DNA from: Acanthaster planci
Taxonomy: Eukaryota; Echinodermata; Asteroidea; Valvatida; Acanthasteridae
Assembly (NCBI RefSeq): GCF_001949145.1
Contig: NW_019091356.1
Location: 3,008,713-3,072,712 of the forward strand
DNA: 64,000 nucleotides
Direction: 5' to 3'
Positions 63,301 through 64,000 of the stretch are shown one piece after another (positions within the stretch are counted from its first letter, which is position 1; every line of letters begins with the position of its first letter). The notes below the pieces were generated by a model. That model did not search any database. It saw only the letters and a list, made by a program, of their open reading frames with translations, and was not told the origin of the DNA. Position numbers and translations under genes: made by a program.

Positions 63301-63919
63301 GTTTTGGGCGTGGGTGACCGACCAGGAATAAAAAGCCAAGTTGGTGATCTCACAGTCGATTGCGACTTCAGCTTCTATGCGGATGTCTTCAGAGTGTCTC
63401 ACCTTTTTGTTGTGGTAACAGTAAAAAAAGATACGACTGACTGGAACATGTTTTTACATGGTGCCTTAAGGTGGGGCATGTGAGTTTCAGTCCTGCTAAC
63501 GTGAAGTGATTGCCAGGATTATAAATTTAGTAACTTCTACAAGCTTTATGGATCAATGTCAACTGGCTGGAATTTATAACTGGTTTTATATCTATAGAAC
63601 AACCCATTCCAACAGACTACATTCAGCTCACTTCATCAAACAACAAAGCTAGACACACTAGATTGAAATGAAATGAAAAATCTTCATGGGCCATCTCCCT
63701 TCTTTCCCGTGAGTAGAGTCGATACTTTCACTTGGGTAGAGCACTGACTTGCGTCAGGCAGGGTTTGGGAATTTACAAGCACTTACTGTCCTGGGATCGG
63801 TGCCTACAATGTCCATTACGGGTGGACGGCACATTCTGGTCAGGATGAAGATTTTGGATGTGGCCGTGGAGTTGCTGACCAGATTGCTCACTTCCAGGTG
63901 GAGGAAAAACTCTCCAGTT
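23769..63919 (-). CDS. Polycystin-1-like protein with REJ, GPS, PLAT and 11 TM segments (5' partial)
   Basis: Large membrane protein of the polycystin-1 / REJ family. In sea urchin, relatives are sperm proteins implicated in the acrosome reaction; in vertebrates they act in cilia and mechanosensation. I resolved 45 complete exons plus one cut by a gap (coordinates in the block entries below). From e14 to the stop the exons sum to 6,018 bases, an exact multiple of three, with every phase matching; e1-e12 are likewise phase-consistent. Order of parts: REJ module with a long Ser/Gly/Glu repeat insertion, GAIN/GPS, TM1, PLAT, TM2-TM5, TM6 (S1), polycystin extracellular domain, S2-S6, coiled coil, basic Ser-rich tail. 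The signal peptide and any N-terminal lectin or PKD repeats lie beyond the window. About 3,040 residues are visible. It is closer in layout to PKD1L2/suREJ3-type proteins than to PKD1, but I cannot assign a paralogue. A sulfotransferase gene is nested antisense between e36 and e37. Confidence 0.95.
28066..34022 (-). CDS. Polycystin exons e37-e41: S2 to S6 channel-like module
   Basis: Exons: e37 34,022-33,902; e38 30,469-30,368; e39 29,170-29,030; e40 28,646-28,512; e41 28,290-28,066. S2 spans e37/e38 (YDYFIMGCE then LLFLLIVAVS), S3 is IILSLAYFAMYVCRFMYV, S4 is LLASLIFLASVKFLRLLRFN, S5 is LEAAFACLGVLLFSTHF, and S6 ends IIVMAGL. The pore-loop stretch in e41 has no Leu-Gly-Asp selectivity triplet of PKD2 type, as expected for a PKD1-family partner. 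An assembly gap (30,774-30,941) lies in the e37-e38 intron, but phase across it is intact. Confidence 0.93.
28217..28470. repeat. Partial tandem duplication of the e41 5' end
   Basis: The first ~70 bases of exon e41, its acceptor and about 30 bases of intron recur at about 28,335-28,430, and a shorter third piece at 28,433-28,470. The second copy has a ~22-base deletion and in-frame stops, so it is not an alternative exon, but it keeps an AACAG acceptor-like site. Confidence 0.7.
29474..29688. mobile_element. TTAA-flanked short element, family 1, copy 2
   Basis: Starts TTAACCCTAACC and ends GGTTAGGGTTAA, with flanking TTAA at 29,470-29,473 and 29,689-29,692. It is very similar to the copy at 16.5 kb (GGGTTGCTGGCCCTAACCTT, GGGACTTTGTGCACAG) but has an extra internal ~35 bp. 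It lies in the e38-e39 intron of the polycystin gene. Confidence 0.78.
30541..30985 (-). repeat. tRNA-related SINE-like fragments around an assembly gap
   Basis: On the minus strand, GGTTCAAATCCC (about 30,549-30,560) matches a tRNA B-box, with a CCAGTGGTATT A-box-like string about 30 bases upstream. Beyond the gap, GGTCTATTGGTTAAGGTGTT (about 30,962-30,981) resembles an A-box. Spacing is wrong for a functional tRNA, no cloverleaf forms, and a gap separates the parts. I read this as tRNA-derived SINE debris. Confidence 0.4.
30774..30941. other. Assembly gap (168 N)
   Basis: Run of N in the e37-e38 intron. It is flanked by the inverted repeat ACCACGGACGT (about 30,699-30,709) and ACGTCCGTGGT (about 30,946-30,956), suggesting an unresolved palindrome. 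Confidence 0.95.
31140..31290. repeat. Dispersed repeat, partner at 54.0 kb
   Basis: Shares CATCAGGCATCAGCCA and an AAAAAGTG-G-rich segment in the same order with 54,010-54,230. Both copies lie in polycystin introns. Family unknown. A short (TTTA)n tract follows at about 31,457-31,483. Confidence 0.6.
32346..32775. mobile_element. PIF/Harbinger-like miniature element with TTA duplication
   Basis: The left end GGGCCAGCGACCATTTAGAC and the right end (reverse complement GGGCCGGCGACCATTTAGAC) form inverted repeats of about 34 bp with one mismatch, continuing CCGGTTTGAAAAGG on both sides. TTA flanks the element on both sides (32,343-32,345 and 32,776-32,778). GGGCC-starting termini with TWA target duplication are typical of PIF/Harbinger elements. 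At 430 bp without a coding frame it is non-autonomous. Inside is a 12-bp tandem repeat TACCGGCCTGGC, three copies (about 32,418-32,453). It lies in the intron that also holds the gap, between e37 and e38. Confidence 0.88.
34744..35655 (+). CDS. Sulfotransferase-family protein, intronless, nested antisense in polycystin intron
   Basis: 303 residues from ATG at 34,744 to TAA. The predicted role is transfer of sulfate from PAPS; the substrate is unknown. The N-terminal 5'-phosphosulfate-binding loop reads RVIVWGLPRTCSSVLLKSL (residues 6-24), a variant of the PKSGTTW loop. The 3'-phosphate-binding motif is FLIRHPFKMFHS (126-137), with Arg129 and Ser137 at the expected spacing. No signal peptide or membrane segment is seen, so it appears cytosolic. 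The frame is open 33 bases further upstream without an ATG, and a good acceptor (GCTTTGCAG, ending 34,716) lies just upstream, so a 5' untranslated exon is likely. It sits wholly within the polycystin intron between e36 and e37 on the opposite strand. Uninterrupted coding could reflect an old retrocopy. A possible ATTAAA poly(A) signal is at 35,821. Confidence 0.88.
   Translation: MANQVRVIVWGLPRTCSSVLLKSLTSLPDSQMIYELYTDAYFWGPERLDQQNFPTVEGGDPAIKLSKDGLLRGSASGFDTSISTFDWVRRQLEADYPGKKVIIAKEIAPWLDGRYKDLPKGYRHVFLIRHPFKMFHSFKKINREFLEQKRGHPVGLEEAVLDQLPPHIMTPGMLYKEMTDLWQYIKDSNLDPDPIIVDSDELLQSPQNVLSYLCGQLRIPYTDSILSWEKGFNCTGSWVVSQEHKHLIQTMDSFVNFRNSTSFLKPKGTSKAPDWSTVDPDIRRCVEFSMPYFSQMYDKRGKF
36125..37987 (-). 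CDS. Polycystin exons e34-e36: extracellular TOP/polycystin domain
   Basis: Exons: e34 37,987-37,864; e35 37,009-36,735; e36 36,238-36,125. Landmarks: TPHPFTAVSSVDELWSWM; LLGKASLRQVRVRHRTC, close to the PKD consensus of the S1-S2 extracellular domain; a second Cys in FTDCRAGYT; the Trp/Gly-rich CKWGYFGSYEGDGF; and WIDEQTRAVIVEFTLYN. Two Cys in e35 could form the conserved disulfide. Confidence 0.94.
38580..38690 (-). CDS. Polycystin exon e33: TM6 / S1 (duplicated exon)
   Basis: A 111-bp exon with DVIMYSTLFACLMWMAYG, the segment equivalent to S1 of the TRPP channel module, followed by the start of the polycystin extracellular domain (TYHYPVNRGVRQTFL). A near-identical copy with preserved splice sites lies at 21,640-21,530, beyond the 3' end of the gene. 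Confidence 0.93.
39194..40607 (-). CDS. Polycystin exons e30-e32: TM5 and basic loop
   Basis: Exons: e30 40,607-40,523; e31 40,117-39,974; e32 39,312-39,194. SVYWMQSVYFSFLQCIFVTQ continuing into MLMFTILKS gives TM5. The cytosolic loop that follows is highly charged (RHRNNIHIFDHYDDNVDLID, then many Lys/Glu in e32), leading to TM6 in e33. Confidence 0.9.
41768..43510 (-). CDS. Polycystin exons e27-e29: cytosolic loop and TM4
   Basis: Exons: e27 43,510-43,438; e28 43,052-42,763; e29 42,123-41,768. e27 is a short charged exon (EEIEEEKNFRS). e28 ends in an acidic helix with LEDLQGWAQEKWKHRL. e29 has a Ser/Gly-rich stretch (SFGSSSGGSTS) and then TM4, LAWAICGFITVFSAVVTIYY. e28 has two in-phase acceptors 27 nt apart (43,052, or nine codons further in), so the loop could vary by nine residues; the upstream one has the better pyrimidine tract. 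A strong hairpin lies in the e28-e29 intron. Confidence 0.88.
42361..42460. repeat. Near-perfect 44-bp-arm hairpin in e28-e29 intron
   Basis: Arms 42,361-42,404 and 42,417-42,460 are inverted copies with 42 of 44 positions matching, around a 12-base loop. Ends are TATAACGGGTTTTGCCCTT. It may be a very small foldback transposon. Transcribed from either strand it would give a long stem. Confidence 0.92.
43629..44470 (-). CDS. Polycystin exons e25-e26: TM2 and TM3
   Basis: Exons: e25 44,470-44,297; e26 43,745-43,629. The sequence RIQRLTCSLSISMGFLCIN leads into a hydrophobic TM2, and MLVGIVTAILAIPVNFPIIM forms TM3, followed by FRRAR on the cytosolic side. The RxxRL...NTIWY arrangement is typical of the TM2 region in PKD1-family proteins. 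Confidence 0.92.
44738..45566 (-). CDS. Polycystin exons e23-e24: PLAT/LH2 domain
   Basis: Exons: e23 45,566-45,405; e24 44,954-44,738. The domain starts YEITVETGMRAGAGTTARV and ends with LRRLHVWHNNAGHSPSWFLS and DLLTGRKWYFICERWFAVEE, the classic PLAT landmarks (xVxTG, LRxLxVWHDNxGxxPxWxLxxV, WYFxCxxWL). It is intracellular, between TM1 and TM2. PLAT domains in polycystins bind phosphatidylserine/PI4P and regulate trafficking. Confidence 0.95.
46137..46289 (-). CDS. Polycystin exon e22: first transmembrane segment
   Basis: A 153-bp exon encoding a hydrophobic helix, FTVGILGIYIVLLVYCYLA, followed by a charged DKHDERK stop-transfer. This is TM1, immediately after the GPS. The donor was taken as TA|GTGAGT, which gives the phase needed by e23; a weaker GTAGTG two bases earlier is also possible in sequence. 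Confidence 0.88.
46549..47692 (-). CDS. Polycystin exons e19-e21: GPS autoproteolysis motif
   Basis: Exons: e19 47,692-47,592; e20 47,127-46,993; e21 46,696-46,549. e20-e21 join to give the GPS signature: ECLYWNTQ, then WVGDGCEV, then TRCKCNHLTAF. The four cysteines, the tryptophans and the HLT tripeptide are all present. Cleavage would be expected between Leu and Thr, leaving the ectodomain non-covalently attached, as in polycystin-1. That cleavage occurs here is inferred from the intact motif. Confidence 0.93.
47940..48210. repeat. Inverted-repeat fragment of a dispersed element
   Basis: Contains GGTTACCAGCC and AGCTGGTAACC as inverted pieces, plus GCTTAAGCA and ACTTAAGCAGCTCTATGACA strings like those ending the element at 58.36 kb and seen near 21.2 kb. 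It lies in the e18-e19 intron. Confidence 0.5.
48436..51401 (-). CDS. Polycystin exons e14-e18: GAIN-like region
   Basis: Exons: e14 51,401-51,273; e15 50,854-50,621; e16 49,796-49,515; e17 49,111-48,989; e18 48,587-48,436. This is the extracellular, helix-rich then beta-rich region that precedes the GPS in polycystin-1 and adhesion GPCRs. e14-e15 are helical and Ala/Ser/Leu-rich, with LRRQIRSALVSALI in e14. e16-e18 are beta-type with cysteines, including TYTCHDMAIPCWD in e16 and AHTCGSLG in e17. An 18-bp tandem repeat lies in the intron just upstream of the e16 acceptor. Confidence 0.87.
49839..49900. repeat. 18-bp tandem repeat, three copies
   Basis: The unit CCCGACCTTGTTAAAGTA is repeated about three times with almost no variation, starting about 40 bases upstream of the e16 acceptor. 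Confidence 0.9.
51854..52429. other. Assembly gap (576 N)
   Basis: Run of N between e13 and e14 of the polycystin gene. The frame analysis shows that coding sequence is hidden here. Confidence 0.97.
52430..52450 (-). CDS. Polycystin exon e13: start only, cut by assembly gap
   Basis: Exon e12 ends with two bases of a codon and e14 begins at a codon boundary, so at least one exon is missing between them. Just right of the gap, a CATGTAG acceptor is followed by a base that completes a Leu codon with e12 and then an open YNVTRA. The phase fit and position make this the start of the missing exon. Its polypyrimidine tract is poor, so the call is moderate. Confidence 0.55.
54010..54230. repeat. Dispersed repeat, partner at 31.1 kb
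   Basis: Shares CAGTTGTTA..CATCAGGCATCAGCCA and a G-run-rich segment with 31,140-31,290. Apart from this and the short element at 55.3 kb, the e12-e13 intron (52,451-56,047) is AT-rich with nothing I recognise. Confidence 0.6.
55315..55527. mobile_element. TTAA-flanked short element, family 1, copy 3 (diverged)
   Basis: Starts TTAACCCTAATTCCCAGAG and ends TGTGTGGTTAGGGTAATAA. It shares CCCATTCACACAAA, AACTGTGCACA, CTGTTGGAC, CACACTTTACTGGTG and TTCTGTGTGGTTAGGG with the other two copies. The right TTAA is degraded. It lies in the e12-e13 intron. Confidence 0.7.
56048..58830 (-). CDS. Polycystin exons e8-e12: second half of REJ module
   Basis: Exons: e8 58,830-58,798 (33 bp); e9 57,961-57,728; e10 57,131-56,986; e11 56,856-56,727; e12 56,162-56,048. 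e8 and the start of e9 are Pro/Asp/Asn-rich linker. REJ homology then resumes with LTIKPGLLDENRTYALVIS in e9, GLCSITPDEG and FTINCLGWQDE in e10, and IQYEVSYSL in e11, matching the family pattern GxCxxxPxxG ... CxxWxD ... YEV. e12 carries VAIVDGQGGKTSVC. All phases match. The e12 acceptor was placed at the AAAG giving phase agreement with e11. Confidence 0.87.
57605..57690. repeat. ~28-bp tandem repeat, three to four copies
   Basis: The unit is close to TAGGAGTACCCCCAGTGCCC followed by ATCCC, repeated with small length changes, just downstream (on the gene strand) of the e9 donor. Confidence 0.85.
58357..58582. mobile_element. Inverted-repeat element with GGGCC ends
   Basis: The left end AGGGCCCAATTTCGTGGCGC and the right end (reverse complement AGGGCCAAATTTCACAGCAA) form imperfect terminal inverted repeats. 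The interior contains GCACAGAAT and GTACCAGCC strings. No clear target duplication is seen. It lies in the e8-e9 intron. Confidence 0.65.
58947..60332 (-). CDS. Polycystin exon e7: 461-codon Ser/Gly/Glu heptad-repeat exon
   Basis: One 1,386-bp exon, far longer than its neighbours, bounded by a TTGGAAG acceptor and a GTAAGT donor and in phase with e6 and e8. The first ~145 residues are Thr/Ser/Gly-rich linker. About 59,205-59,892 then encodes roughly 33 degenerate heptads of the type EAGGSFE (variants with Ala, Val, Leu, Ile). The last ~80 residues are Ser/Thr/Pro-rich, ending in an acidic Asp/Tyr/Glu patch. The 21-bp DNA repeat is in frame throughout. It is predicted extracellular, acidic, flexible and a possible O-glycosylation substrate. 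There is no Cys in the heptad region. Confidence 0.9.
59205..59892 (-). repeat. 21-bp coding minisatellite in e7
   Basis: About 33 copies of a 21-bp unit, on the coding strand close to GAAGAAGCTGGCGGGAGCTT plus T. Third-position and conservative changes dominate. Because 21 is a multiple of three, several other frames, including an antisense one, stay open through the array. Confidence 0.9.
60522..60635 (-). CDS. Polycystin exon e6: linker before repeat exon
   Basis: A 114-bp exon joining in phase to e5 and e7. It encodes a short segment starting RRCVPGDGSYGQYL and then a Ser/Pro/Asn-rich stretch. It begins the interruption of the REJ module and has little recognisable fold. Confidence 0.85.
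61031..63919 (-). CDS. Polycystin exons e1-e5: first half of REJ module
   Basis: Exons: e1 63,919-63,787; e2 63,402-63,196; e3 62,771-62,590; e4 62,221-61,958; e5 61,197-61,031. Seen motifs: CRPPVMDIVG at the e1 end, joining a segment with IEAEVAIDC in e2; FSYDPDDHNDNTNLRYNWTC across e3/e4, a REJ/PKD-like strand pattern; and CLKCEDG followed by CPECDENTTYTWELY in e5, the paired-cysteine and Trp pattern of REJ domains. Several N-glycosylation sequons (NGT, NGS, NWT, NET, NQT, NAS, NTT) fit an extracellular location. The e2 acceptor has a weak pyrimidine tract, but phase and homology support it. Confidence 0.88.
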
Positions 63920-64000
63920 CTGAGGTGAAGTCAGAAAAAAACACTCATATCTTTTTTTTGCTTGTAGGTTTGTTTTCAACACTTATAACAAGAAACTCTA

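Overview
The window is eukaryotic: split genes with GT-AG introns, long introns, many non-autonomous transposon remnants, and two runs of N that mark assembly gaps (30,774-30,941 and 51,854-52,429). Gene content points to a marine invertebrate deuterostome, most likely an echinoderm. The evidence is a polycystin-1-like gene with a REJ (receptor for egg jelly) module and a sulfotransferase-family gene of a type I associate with echinoderms and amphioxus. The species cannot be fixed from the sequence alone.

Layout. (1) 1-16.1 kb is intergenic. I see no gene there; it holds tandem and dispersed duplications, a 29-bp minisatellite, clusters of the palindrome TACATGTACA, and a hAT-like element with an intact 8-bp target duplication. 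(2) 16,099-19,542 (+) is a six-exon type II (medium-chain acyl) thioesterase, OLAH-like, with the Ser-Asp-His triad. (3) 19.5-23.7 kb lies between two convergent genes. It holds a duplicated copy of the thioesterase 3' flank, two short elements inserted into that copy (the other copy shows the empty sites), and an orphan copy of one polycystin exon. (4) 23,769-63,919 (-) is a polycystin-1-like gene truncated at its 5' end by the window. I reconstructed 45 complete exons plus one cut by an assembly gap. Reading frame and splice phase agree across every join that can be tested, giving about 3,040 visible residues. (5) 34,744-35,655 (+) is an intronless sulfotransferase-family gene nested antisense in a polycystin intron.

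Domain order of the polycystin-1-like protein is: REJ module, interrupted by a 461-codon exon made mainly of Ser/Gly/Glu-rich heptads; GAIN region with GPS cleavage motif (HL^T); TM1; PLAT; TM2-TM5; TM6 (S1); polycystin extracellular (TOP) domain; S2-S6; coiled coil; Ser-rich basic tail. In sea urchins, REJ-family polycystins are sperm proteins linked to the acrosome reaction. Extending that role here is inference.

The most unusual features are the repeat exon inside the REJ module, the orphan polycystin exon beyond the gene's 3' end, the nested antisense sulfotransferase, and several transposon insertions whose pre-insertion sites can be read in paralogous copies within the same window.
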